From: JAFEBO01 sp044375915
GTDB taxonomy: Bacteria > Planctomycetota > Phycisphaerae > Phycisphaerales > UBA1924
Reading direction: 5' to 3'
Length of the DNA: 24,806 nt
Assembly (NCBI GenBank): GCA_044375915.1
Contig: JBILLU010000028.1
Location: 1 to 24,806 of the forward strand
In this document: positions 15,840 to 22,171 of the stretch, one piece after another
Numbering within the stretch: position 1 is the stretch's first letter
How the letters are laid out: each line of letters starts with the position of its first letter
Notes under the pieces: generated by a model
What the model saw: only the letters and a program-made list of their open reading frames with translations
Told to the model about the DNA's origin: nothing
Databases searched by the model: none
Translations under genes and position numbers: made by a program

Positions 15840-16426
15840 ACGGACGCGGCCCCGGATTCACCGCAACCATCGGCGTGGATGCCGCCGGTCTCGGCGCATC
15901 GCTCGCCCTCGTTGCGGTCTTTGTGTTCGCCGTGGTGTCGCCGGCCCTGCAGAGCCAAGCCGCCGAACGCGCCGAGGCCGCCAAGCTCGCCGCCGCTCGC
16001 GCCGATGCCAAGAAGCGCCGCGAAGATCGCACCCGCTACGACACCGCGTTCGAGCGTGCCACGCGCGACCTTGCCGCCACGCGTGTCAAGGTGGAGCCGA
16101 CTTCCAAGCTCAACACCCGGCTTGCCGGTCTCACCGAAGCCGGTGCCAGGTTCGGACTCGTCATCGACCGCATCCAACCCGAGACGCAGACCGCGACCGC
16201 AAGGGCCACCCTCGTTCCGATCCGCGTCGAGGGACGTGGTGGCTTCGTCGCCAGCCGCGACTGGCTCGCCCGGCTCCGCGAGGAGTACCCCGATATTGCC
16301 GTCCGCGGCCTCGACATCGGCCGTGACGCCGCCGCGGCCGAGAACGCCGCCAAGTTCAGTTTCGAGCTCGTCTGGTACGCCGCACCCTCCGTCCAGACCT
16401 CACAGCCCGAACCACCCACGCGCTGA
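15836..16426 (+). CDS. PilO-like inner-membrane pilus assembly protein
   Basis: A 196-residue bitopic protein with one TM helix (about residues 15-36), a charged coiled coil rich in Ala, Glu, Arg and Lys (about 40-80), and a C-terminal alpha/beta domain (LAGLTEAGARFGLVIDRIQPE ... IRVEGRGGFVASRDWLARLREEYPDIAVRGLDIG). This is the layout of PilO/GspM, the partner of PilN. The VEGRGGF...WLARL...P stretch matches the position of the conserved G.Y..l..fl..L helix of PilO. Sequence conservation is otherwise low, so gene order carries much of the weight. The start overlaps the pilN stop by 4 bp. Confidence 0.8.
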   Translation: MNGRGPGFTATIGVDAAGLGASLALVAVFVFAVVSPALQSQAAERAEAAKLAAARADAKKRREDRTRYDTAFERATRDLAATRVKVEPTSKLNTRLAGLTEAGARFGLVIDRIQPETQTATARATLVPIRVEGRGGFVASRDWLARLREEYPDIAVRGLDIGRDAAAAENAAKFSFELVWYAAPSVQTSQPEPPTR

Positions 16427-16477
16427 CCCACCCGGAAAACGCTGGTTTCCGAGGCTCCCGATTCGCACCATGAATGC

Positions 16478-16996
16478 ATGGCGCTCACCCGGGAACAAAA
16501 GGTCTATCTCTCCGTCCTCGCCGTTGCAGCCTCGGCCCTCGCGGCCGACAAGCTCTTCCTCGGCGTCACCGCGCCCGCCGTCGCCGCCGCCGCCGACGCC
16601 ATCCAGCAAGTCGCAGCCAAGCCCGCCGAGCCCGTGAATCAGGAGCCCGCCTCGGCCCGCTTCGCCGCCCGCCTCCGAACCGCCGCCGCCCCGGCCGCCG
16701 ATGCGGCGGTCTCCGATCTCTTCGCCGTCCGACTGGTCCGAGAAGAGGCTCCGACCCCGCAAACTCCCGAGATCGTCGCCGCCGCCTCGCCCGCCGTTGC
16801 CATCGAGCAGTTCCGGCTCGCACACCGCGTCACCGCACTTGCCAGCGGAAAAGGTGCCTACGCCGTCGTGAACGGTCGCACCATCCGCCTCGGCGACTCC
16901 ATCGGCGGCCTGACGCTCGTCGAAGTCAACCGCGAAGCCGCGGTCTTCGCGTCCGACAACCTCCGTGCCGAGCTTTCCGTCGTCGCCGACCGCTGA
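16478..16996 (+). CDS. PilP/GspC-like inner-membrane protein
   Basis: A 172-residue protein with an N-terminal membrane segment (about residues 8-24), an Ala/Pro-rich periplasmic linker (about 30-110) and a small C-terminal beta domain (about 125-172: AYAVVNGRTIRLGDSIGGLTLVEVNREAAVFASDNLRAELSV). That last pattern, a binding strand followed by VGD-like turn, is seen in the homology-region domains of PilP and GspC, which contact the secretin. Unlike PilP there is no lipobox, so the anchoring is more like GspC. It starts at ATG 16478 after a 51-bp gap that contains a 6-bp hairpin (16433-16451), unlike the overlapping upstream genes. Function is inferred from domain layout and position. Confidence 0.65.
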   Translation: MALTREQKVYLSVLAVAASALAADKLFLGVTAPAVAAAADAIQQVAAKPAEPVNQEPASARFAARLRTAAAPAADAAVSDLFAVRLVREEAPTPQTPEIVAAASPAVAIEQFRLAHRVTALASGKGAYAVVNGRTIRLGDSIGGLTLVEVNREAAVFASDNLRAELSVVADR

Positions 16997-17106
16997 CCCG
17001 TCGAGAGCTCCGGAACGGTCCGTTTATTCCGGCGCACACCGCAACTCGTTCGCAACTTCCTTGCCCAGCTTCAACCTCGCGATCACCGCGCTCGATGAAC
17101 AACTGT

Positions 17107-17128
17107 CGCTCCGCGGATCGCGTGAGCG
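17107..17128 (+). promoter_or_regulatory. Hairpin in the leader of the major pseudopilin gene
   Basis: CGCTC-CGCG pairs with CGCG-T-GAGCG around a GAT loop, giving 9 bp with one bulged T. It ends 15 bp before the GGAG Shine-Dalgarno (17144-17147) of the pseudopilin gene. It lies in the 159-bp gap after the PilP-like gene, the longest gap in the + strand pilus row. It could stabilise a processed pilin mRNA or lie at the foot of an internal promoter region. No promoter elements are clear. Confidence 0.45.
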
Positions 17129-17155
17129 CGGGGATTCCCTTCCGGAGACGAACAC

Positions 17156-17641
17156 ATGGCTTCGCTTGCACACAGTTCACGTCGGGCTTTCAGCCTTCTC
17201 GAACTCGTCATCGTGGTCGTGATCCTCGGCATCCTCGCCGCGATCGCCGTCCCGCGCATGAGCCGCAGCGCCACCAACGCCGCCGATAACGCCGTCGCGG
17301 CCAATCTGGCCATCCTGCGCAACGCCGTCGATCTCTTCAGCACCGAACACGGCGGCACCTATCCGTCGCTCGCGAACCTTCCCAACGCGCTGACCCAGTA
17401 CAGCGACGTTTCCGGCACGACCTTCAACGCCGCCAAGGACACCGGCACCGGTGTGATCTACGGCCCCTATGTCCGCGACATCCCCCCGCTGCCCGTCGGC
17501 GCCAACAAGGGCAAGAACACCTTCACCGCCACCCTCGGCGGGGCCTTTGGCTGGGTCTACGAAGCCAGCTCCGGCAAGATCTTCCCCAACTGCGCCGACT
17601 CCGAAGTCGATGGCCGCGGCGTGGCATACAACACCTACTGA
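17156..17641 (+). CDS. Major pilin / pseudopilin (GspG/PilA-like)
   Basis: A 161-residue prepilin. The leader MASLAHSSRRA is followed by FSLLELVIVVVILGILAAIAVPRMSRS: Glu at +5 and the GxLAAIAVPRM ending common to GspG and type IVa pilins, with Ala at -1. The next stretch (AADNAVAANLAILRNAVDLFSTEHGGTYPS) is the usual amphipathic helix and first loop. The C-terminus (GGAFGWVYEASSGKIFPNCADSEVDGRG) fits this class. GGAG lies 8 bp before the ATG. It is the last gene of the + strand pilus row and is followed by a strong intrinsic terminator, as expected for the most abundant subunit. Whether it builds a surface pilus or a secretion pseudopilus cannot be told from here. Confidence 0.92.
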   Translation: MASLAHSSRRAFSLLELVIVVVILGILAAIAVPRMSRSATNAADNAVAANLAILRNAVDLFSTEHGGTYPSLANLPNALTQYSDVSGTTFNAAKDTGTGVIYGPYVRDIPPLPVGANKGKNTFTATLGGAFGWVYEASSGKIFPNCADSEVDGRGVAYNTY

Positions 17642-17719
17642 AGGCGTGAGCTGGCAGACGGCGGGGCCCAGCAAATGGAAACGCCGCCAATCGAGGACTG
17701 ATCTGACTCCTATCGTCTC

Positions 17720-17760
17720 ACAACGCACGCCCCCCACGGGGCGTGCGTTGTTGTTTTTGT
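17720..17760 (+). terminator. Strong intrinsic terminator closing the pilus operon
   Basis: A perfect 13-bp stem (CAACGCACGCCCC / GGGGCGTGCGTTG, 17721-17750) with a CCAC loop, extended by an A-T pair, is followed by TTGTTTTTGT (17751-17760). It lies 79 bp after the pseudopilin stop and 62 bp before purF. This is the clearest terminator in the window. Confidence 0.93.
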
Positions 17761-17808
17761 GAAGATCGCTGTCTCGGGTCTGGTCCTCTTCCGGGCGCGC
17801 CCGCCCGC

Positions 17809-17814
17809 TACCAT
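17809..17814 (+). promoter_or_regulatory. Candidate -10 hexamer immediately before purF
   Basis: TACCAT (4 of 6 to TATAAT) ends 7 nt before the purF ATG and forms the end of a 14-mer, CCGCCCGCTACCAT, that recurs exactly at 1430-1443. No Shine-Dalgarno sequence precedes the ATG. With the terminator just upstream, purF needs its own promoter. If this is it, the mRNA is leaderless or nearly so. Confidence 0.35.
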
Positions 17815-17821
17815 CGCCCCG

Positions 17822-19330
17822 ATGAGCCGCCGCGTCCAGCTCCCGGTCCTGACCAACTCGAGCCGCCACGCCGCGCCGACGGCGTTCCACGACGCCTACG
17901 AAAAGAAAGAGAAGTGCGGCGTCGTCGGCGTCTGGGGCGCGGACCACGCCGCCCGCCTCACGTACCTCGCCATGTACGCCCAGCAGCACCGCGGGCAGGA
18001 ATCCGCCGGAGTCGCCGTCTCCGACGGCTCCACGCTCCGCGGCGTCACCGGCATGGGCCTCGTCCCTGAGATCATCGATCCCGACGTCCTCGAGGACCTC
18101 CAAGCCCACGCCGGCGACGCCCGCACCGGGGGCGCCATCGGCCACAACCGCTACGCCACCGCCGGCGGCAGCCTCGCCTGCAACGCCCAGCCGCTGCTCA
18201 CGGCGTACGTCGGCGGCCAGGTCGCCCTCGCCCACAACGGCAACCTCATCAACGCCGAACTCCTGCGCCAGCACTTCGAGCAGGCCGGTCACCTCTTCCA
18301 GACCACCAGCGACACCGAGGTCATCATCCACCTCCTCGCGTCGCCGCAGCAGCAGCGGGCCACCGATCCGCTGGCCGCCGCGCTGCGGCACCTGCAGGGC
18401 GCGTTCAGCCTGGTCTTCCTGTTCCCCGATCGCATCGAGGCCGCACGCGACCCCTGGGGCTGGCGCCCGCTCGTGCTCGGCATGCTCCCCGGAGGCGGAC
18501 ACATCGTCGCCAGCGAGACCGTCGCCCTCGACGTCGTCGGTGCCACGCTTGTTCGCGAGATCGAGCCCGGCGAGATCGTCACCATCAGCGCCCGCGGCAT
18601 CGAATCCCGCCGCTTCGCTGGCGTCGAGACTCCCGCCGCCCACTGCGTCTTCGAGCACGTCTACTTCGCCAACCCCGCCAGCAACGTCTTCGGCCAGAAC
18701 GTGCAGATGGCCCGCGAGGCGCTTGGCGCCCGGCTCGCCAAGGAAGCGCCCGTCGCGGCCGACTTTGTCATGCCCATGCCCGACTCCGGCCGCAGCGCCG
18801 CCGCGGGATACGCCCAGGCCAGCGGCCTGGCCTACCGCGAAGGCATCGTGCCCAACCGCTACGTCGGCCGCACGTTCATCAAGCCCACCCAGACCGAGCG
18901 CATCGCCGCCGTGCGGCTCAAACTCAACGTCATCGCCGAGATCGTCCGCGGCAAGCGCGTCGTGGTCGTTGACGACTCCATCGTCCGCGGCACCACCACC
19001 AAAGCCAAGATGGACCAGATCCGCCAGGCCGGCGCGAAGGAGATCCACCTCCGCATCTCCTGCCCGCCCATCCGCCACCCGTGCTACTTCGGCGTGGACT
19101 TCGCGACGCGGGACCAGTTGATCGCCCACGGCCGCAGCGTCGAGGACGTCCGTAAGTTCCTCGGCGTCGACTCGCTGCACTACCTCAGCCTCGAAGGCAT
19201 GCTCGCCTGCATGAACCGCCCGGCCAAGAGCTACTGCACCGCGTGCTACACCGGCGACTACCGCCTCGACCCGGAGAAGCCGGTGGTCGGCGAGGTGATG
19301 GAGAACGAGCAGTTGAAGATGTTTGGGTGA
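17822..19330 (+). CDS. purF: Amidophosphoribosyltransferase (PurF)
   Basis: This 502-residue enzyme catalyses the first step of purine synthesis, transferring the amide nitrogen of glutamine to PRPP. The N-terminal nucleophile is C32 in EKCGVVGVWG, so a 31-residue propeptide would be removed. The glutaminase part continues AQQHRGQESAGVA and GHNRYATAGG. The phosphoribosyltransferase loop is VVVVDDSIVRGTT (D384-T392). Four cysteines, C275, C421, C472 and C475, stand where the [4Fe-4S] ligands of the Bacillus-type enzyme lie, so this is the Fe-S class. Start at ATG 17822 gives a normal length; an in-frame GTG at 17759 would add residues encoded by terminator-flanking DNA. It is monocistronic as far as can be seen, bounded by a terminator upstream and a REP-like hairpin downstream. 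Confidence 0.97.
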   Translation: MSRRVQLPVLTNSSRHAAPTAFHDAYEKKEKCGVVGVWGADHAARLTYLAMYAQQHRGQESAGVAVSDGSTLRGVTGMGLVPEIIDPDVLEDLQAHAGDARTGGAIGHNRYATAGGSLACNAQPLLTAYVGGQVALAHNGNLINAELLRQHFEQAGHLFQTTSDTEVIIHLLASPQQQRATDPLAAALRHLQGAFSLVFLFPDRIEAARDPWGWRPLVLGMLPGGGHIVASETVALDVVGATLVREIEPGEIVTISARGIESRRFAGVETPAAHCVFEHVYFANPASNVFGQNVQMAREALGARLAKEAPVAADFVMPMPDSGRSAAAGYAQASGLAYREGIVPNRYVGRTFIKPTQTERIAAVRLKLNVIAEIVRGKRVVVVDDSIVRGTTTKAKMDQIRQAGAKEIHLRISCPPIRHPCYFGVDFATRDQLIAHGRSVEDVRKFLGVDSLHYLSLEGMLACMNRPAKSYCTACYTGDYRLDPEKPVVGEVMENEQLKMFG

Positions 19331-19346
19331 GCGGCACGAAGTCCCC

Positions 19347-19375
19347 TTCAGAGCCGCGGGCTTCAGCCCGCGCGG
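19347..19375 (+). repeat. REP-like hairpin, copy 1 (behind purF)
   Basis: TTCAGAGCC followed by a perfect 7-bp stem CGCGGGC / GCCCGCG (19355-19372) around a TTCA loop. It begins 17 bp after the purF stop. It shares the CAGAGCCGC head, TTCA loop and GCGCGG tail with copies 2 (20410) and 3 (21029, opposite orientation). Stem bases differ between copies but pair in each, as expected for REP elements mobilised by a RAYT. Confidence 0.88.
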
Positions 19376-19414
19376 TAAGCGTTCGAGGCGACGCAGCAAC
19401 TTCGGAAGATTGCC

Positions 19415-19906
19415 TTGATGACGCCCAATCGCCGAACCAAATCCCCTTGGAGGCGATTGAGGGATGATCGCGATCGCCCCATCCGAACGTTGAGTCGGAT
19501 GGGGATGCTGTGGGGTCCGGAAGCTCGCTTTGCAACGCACGGTCGTGTCTGGTACCTCGTAGCCGCCGCCGGTGCGAGAGTTGCCCTCGCCGTAGTGTCG
19601 ATTGTCGTGGTGGTGATGTACTTGACCTTTGTAGCGAACTCAAAGCAGAACTCGGGCGGCGCCGTAGGCCTTGGTGTCGTCGCCACAGGATCCGCGGTCT
19701 TCTTGCTGCCGAACGTACTGATTTGGTGGACACTCTGGAAGAACGAATGGGTGCCTTTCGGCATCGCATGGCGGCGATCCCACCGAGTCTGTGGTGCCTG
19801 CCGCTACCCGCTGACTAACGCTCCCGACCCCGACGGCTGCACCGTCTGCCCCGAATGCGGTGCCGCATGGAAGCTCCCGCCTCTGCCCTCGAACAATCCC
19901 GCGTGA
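19415..19906 (+). CDS. Two-TM membrane protein with C-terminal zinc ribbon (paralogue A)
   Basis: Unrecognised family; 163 residues from ATG 19415, with CGGAAG about 12 bp upstream. Later ATGs at 19499 and 19505 are possible starts. A basic N-terminus is followed by TM segments at about residues 46-72 and 83-108. The tail carries CGACRYPLTNAPDPD then GCTVCPECGAAWKL (C126, C129, C142, C145, C148), a CxxC...CxxC zinc ribbon. The same architecture and nearly the same ribbon recur in the next gene. The GTG of that gene overlaps this stop by 4 bp, so the two are coupled. Proteins with this CxxCxY...CPECG tail are familiar from planctomycete genomes without assigned function. The ribbon is probably cytoplasmic since both termini should lie on the same side. 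Confidence 0.78.
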   Translation: MMTPNRRTKSPWRRLRDDRDRPIRTLSRMGMLWGPEARFATHGRVWYLVAAAGARVALAVVSIVVVVMYLTFVANSKQNSGGAVGLGVVATGSAVFLLPNVLIWWTLWKNEWVPFGIAWRRSHRVCGACRYPLTNAPDPDGCTVCPECGAAWKLPPLPSNNPA

Positions 19907-20448
19907 CCGTTCCACACGTCCCACCTCCCATCTCCCCCGGCCCCCTCGGCCTGCGCTACACCATCCGCGATCACCGCGGCCGGGTCGTGCCGCTGGCGCA
20001 CGCGTCGTGGCCCGATCGCTTCCGTCACTTCTCCCACGTCGGCCATTTCGTCCCGCCCGTCGGCGGCACGGTCTCCACGCTCATCCTGCTCGCGCTCGTG
20101 ATGACGTTCGTCTTCGCGATCCAGGACGCCGGCTCCCGCGCCGCCGCGACTCTCGGCGGCGCGAAATCATGGACGCTCGCCTTCAACGCCCTCGGCCTCT
20201 TCGGCCCGCTCGTGGTCCTGCTGCTGCTGATCGCCGCGTCGATCTTTCTGACCGCGTCGAAGATCTGGATCCCTGCCGTGGCCCGCTCGTGGCTGGCCCA
20301 AGGCGAGTGCCCGAGCTGCCGCTACACGATCGACACGCTCGAACCCGAGGCCGACGGGTGTACGGTGTGCCCGGAGTGCGGGGCGGGGTGGAGGGTTGGT
20401 CCACCCGCCTCAGAGCCGCCGACTTCAGTCGGCGCGAAAGGGCGTTGA
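19903..20448 (+). CDS. Two-TM membrane protein with C-terminal zinc ribbon (paralogue B)
   Basis: Unrecognised family; 181 residues from GTG 19903, chosen because it overlaps the preceding TGA (GTGA). ATG 19867 would give 12 more residues. TM segments lie at about 56-74 and 93-117. The ribbon is CPSCRYTIDTLEPEADGCTVCPECG (C136, C139, C153, C156, C159), matching paralogue A from DGCTVCPECGA onward, so the pair arose by tandem duplication. The last residues are odd: 170-178 (SEPPTSVGA) are encoded by REP-like copy 2, so the native C-terminus was probably replaced or extended by insertion of the element. The end overlaps the convergent RAYT gene by 24 bp. Confidence 0.78.
   Translation: MTVPHVPPPISPGPLGLRYTIRDHRGRVVPLAHASWPDRFRHFSHVGHFVPPVGGTVSTLILLALVMTFVFAIQDAGSRAAATLGGAKSWTLAFNALGLFGPLVVLLLLIAASIFLTASKIWIPAVARSWLAQGECPSCRYTIDTLEPEADGCTVCPECGAGWRVGPPASEPPTSVGAKGR
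20410..20436 (+). repeat. REP-like hairpin, copy 2 (inside two convergent CDS ends)
   Basis: TCAGAGCC, then stem CGCCGAC / GTCGGCG (20417-20434) around TTCA, then CG. Same orientation as copy 1, inverted relative to copy 3. Compared with copy 1, two base pairs of the stem differ on both sides, so pairing is kept. On the + strand the element is codons 170-178 of the zinc-ribbon protein. On the - strand the TTCA loop supplies the TGA stop of the RAYT gene (20427-20425). Confidence 0.88.
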
Positions 20449-21003
20449 TTCATCAGGGACTTCGGGAGCTATCTTGAGGGTCGGTGCCCGAAACGCGACT
20501 AGGGGTTGCCGCTGATTCAGCACGTAACGAATCGCTCCCAGGATTGATGGCGTGTTGGTTAGCAAGCGATGCGATCCTTTGCGAGTCCACCAACTGAGTG
20601 CTTTGGGCTTGCCGAACTGTTGTGTGAGGCGGCGCGCCGAGACGCCCTTGAATCTCCGGAGTAGTTCCGCACCCTCAAGCGTTGGCGATCGAACCACCAC
20701 GTGGCAATGGCCTCGCATGATCGCGAATACACCGATGGTCGCGTGCGCGTTGAGCGATGCTTCCTCAAATGCCCTTGCGCAACACTCCGCGTGTTCGTTT
20801 GAGATCCAAACTTCTTCACCGACAGTTGTGCTTCGGGCCCGCCGCAGCAAGGCTGGCATGTCGCGGTCGTAAGCAGTCCCAACCTTGTTGTGAATGGAGG
20901 CGCCGTCCTCGGAAGGAACACGGCTCACGAATCCTCGCGGGTCGCCGGGCAGGTAGGTCCCGTGCGTGGTCCAAGTGAGAAGATACGTGCCCCCGCGATT
21001 CAC
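20425..21003 (-). CDS. REP-associated tyrosine transposase (RAYT, Y1/IS200-like)
   Basis: A 192-residue single-domain HUH endonuclease relative. It begins MNRGGTYLLTWTTHGTYLPGDPRGFV, has the HUH pair H99-C-H101 in IMRGHCHVVV and the probable nucleophile Y160 in AIRYVLNQ. LLRRFKGVSARRLTQQFG supplies the Arg/Lys-rich helix typical of the family. GTG 21003 is the natural start; the open frame extends to 22260 only as antisense shadow of mqnD. All signature residues are intact and no frameshift is seen. The gene is bracketed by inverted REP-like hairpins (20410-20436 and 21029-21055). RAYTs cut and rejoin single-stranded REP hairpins but rarely move themselves. The stop codon lies inside the left hairpin. 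Confidence 0.88.
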   Translation of the reverse strand: MNRGGTYLLTWTTHGTYLPGDPRGFVSRVPSEDGASIHNKVGTAYDRDMPALLRRARSTTVGEEVWISNEHAECCARAFEEASLNAHATIGVFAIMRGHCHVVVRSPTLEGAELLRRFKGVSARRLTQQFGKPKALSWWTRKGSHRLLTNTPSILGAIRYVLNQRQPLVAFRAPTLKIAPEVPDESTPFRAD

Positions 21004-21028
21004 CCCTTCAGTGTAACGACACGAAGCC

Positions 21029-21055
21029 CGCGCGGACTGAAGTCCGCGGCTCTGA
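21029..21055 (-). repeat. REP-like hairpin, copy 3 (upstream of the RAYT, inverted)
   Basis: Read on the - strand: TCAGAGCC, stem CGCGGAC / GTCCGCG around TTCA, then CG. It lies 25 bp upstream of the RAYT GTG and 29 bp upstream of the mqnD ATG. With copy 2 it gives an inverted pair flanking the transposase. An extra GGGCTTCG follows the tail. Confidence 0.88.
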
Positions 21056-21072
21056 GCCTCGAGCGTGGCGTC

Positions 21073-21078
21073 TAGCAT
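21073..21078 (+). promoter_or_regulatory. Candidate -10 hexamer immediately before mqnD
   Basis: TAGCAT (4 of 6 to TATAAT) ends 6 nt before the mqnD ATG, with no Shine-Dalgarno between. TAGCATCGCCC resembles TACCATCGCCC before purF. It lies just downstream of REP-like copy 3. A usable -35 box is not obvious. Confidence 0.3.
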
Positions 21079-21084
21079 CGCCCA

Positions 21085-22053
21085 ATGTCCATCCCTCTCA
21101 CCCTCGCCCACTCCCCCGACCCCGACGACGCCTTCATGTGGTGGCCGCTGACGGGCAAGATCAACCCCGACGGCACGCCGCAGCGCAGCGCCGACGGCAC
21201 GCCCTCCCGCCCCGCCTTCGACACCGGCCGCTTCTCCTTCCGCGCTCTGCCCGCCGACATCCACGTGCTCAACCGCCGTGCGATCGAGAAGGCCGACCTC
21301 GAAGTCACGGCCCTCTCCGCCCGGGCGTACTGCGACGTGAAAGACCGCTACATCATCACCCGCTGCGGCGGGTCCTTCGGCGACGGCTACGGCCCCAAGC
21401 TCATCGCCCGCGCCGGTGCGTCCATCGACGCCATGCGTGCGCCCACCACCCGCATCGCCGTGCCGGGGTTGCAGACCACCGCATTCCTGCTGCTCGGCCT
21501 CGCCCTCGGCTTCACCCGCGACACGCTCGCGGCTCAGCGTTCTCGCTTCATCGAACTCCCCTTCGAACAGATCATCGGCGCCGTCGCCCGCGGCGAGGCC
21601 GACGCCGGTCTCGTCATCCACGAGGGCCAACTCACCTTCGTCGACGCGGGCCTGCAACTGCTGCTCGATGTCGGCGTCTGGTGGAAGCAGCGCACCGGAT
21701 TGCTCACGCCGCTGGGTGTGAACGCCGTCCGCCGCGACCTCGACCAGCACCACGGCCCCGGCACCGTCCGCGAAGTCGCCGCACTTCTCAGCCGCAGCGT
21801 GGCGTATGCGATGGACCACCGCGACGAATCCACTCGCTACACCCTCCCCTTCGCGCTCGCGAATGTCGACCGCGCCGGCAAGCAATCCGAAGAGAAGCCC
21901 ACGCTCGAACGCATCGAGCGCTACTGCCAGATGTACGTCACCGAAGAGACCCGCGACATGGGCGAGAGCGGCCGCCAGGCGATCGAGCGTCTCCTCCGCG
22001 AAGGCGCCGCCGCCGGCCTGTGCCCCGACCCGGGCACGGTTGACGTGGTGTAG
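21085..22053 (+). CDS. mqnD: 1,4-dihydroxy-6-naphthoate synthase (MqnD), futalosine menaquinone pathway
   Basis: A 322-residue enzyme that converts cyclic dehypoxanthinyl futalosine to 1,4-dihydroxy-6-naphthoate in the menaquinone route independent of the classical men genes. Family marks: SPDPDDAFMWWPLTGKI at the N-terminus, ADIHVLNRRAIEKADLEVTALS, CGGSFGDGYGPKLIA, and the substrate-site GLVIHEGQLTF (His-Glu). It is a two-lobed periplasmic-binding-protein fold. It is somewhat longer than the usual form, with extra residues at about 27-45 (NPDGTPQRSADGTPS...), which may be a lineage insertion. No other mqn genes are in the window, so the pathway genes must be dispersed. An 8-bp-unit inverted repeat starts right after the stop. 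Confidence 0.93.
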   Translation: MSIPLTLAHSPDPDDAFMWWPLTGKINPDGTPQRSADGTPSRPAFDTGRFSFRALPADIHVLNRRAIEKADLEVTALSARAYCDVKDRYIITRCGGSFGDGYGPKLIARAGASIDAMRAPTTRIAVPGLQTTAFLLLGLALGFTRDTLAAQRSRFIELPFEQIIGAVARGEADAGLVIHEGQLTFVDAGLQLLLDVGVWWKQRTGLLTPLGVNAVRRDLDQHHGPGTVREVAALLSRSVAYAMDHRDESTRYTLPFALANVDRAGKQSEEKPTLERIERYCQMYVTEETRDMGESGRQAIERLLREGAAAGLCPDPGTVDVV

Positions 22054-22150
22054 GGAGCGACGAAGCGACGGAGCGACGCAGCGACGAAGTGTGCGAGAAG
22101 GCGGCGTCAGGTCATCCCTCCGTCGCTCTGTCGCTTCGTCGCTCCGTCGC
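22054..22150. repeat. Large inverted repeat built of GCGACGRA 8-bp units
   Basis: The left arm (22057-22088) holds four tandem 8-bp units GCGACGAA, GCGACGGA, GCGACGCA, GCGACGAA. The right arm (22119-22150) holds four units of the complement (TCCGTCGC, TCTGTCGC, TTCGTCGC, TCCGTCGC). The best pairing is 22054-22078 with 22121-22145, 25 bp with one mismatch and a 42-base loop. It fills the gap between mqnD and the next gene and is followed by TTCTTTCCCC. It could terminate mqnD transcripts or be an unstable intergenic repeat. Confidence 0.88.
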
Positions 22151-22171
22151 TTCTTTCCCCTACCCTCCCCC

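Noticed and set aside
16433..16451. Intrinsic terminator between the PilO-like and PilP-like genes
   Set aside because: The stem is only 6 bp with a 7-base loop and no T-run, and the pilus gene order continues on the same strand.
17177..19540. 787-codon open frame on the - strand across the pilin, terminator and purF
   Set aside because: It crosses the pilin gene, a strong terminator and purF in antisense; no domain is recognisable.
22054..22150. CRISPR array
   Set aside because: Units are 8 bp, contiguous and inverted, with no spacers of regular length. No cas genes are present. No CRISPR-like array was seen elsewhere.
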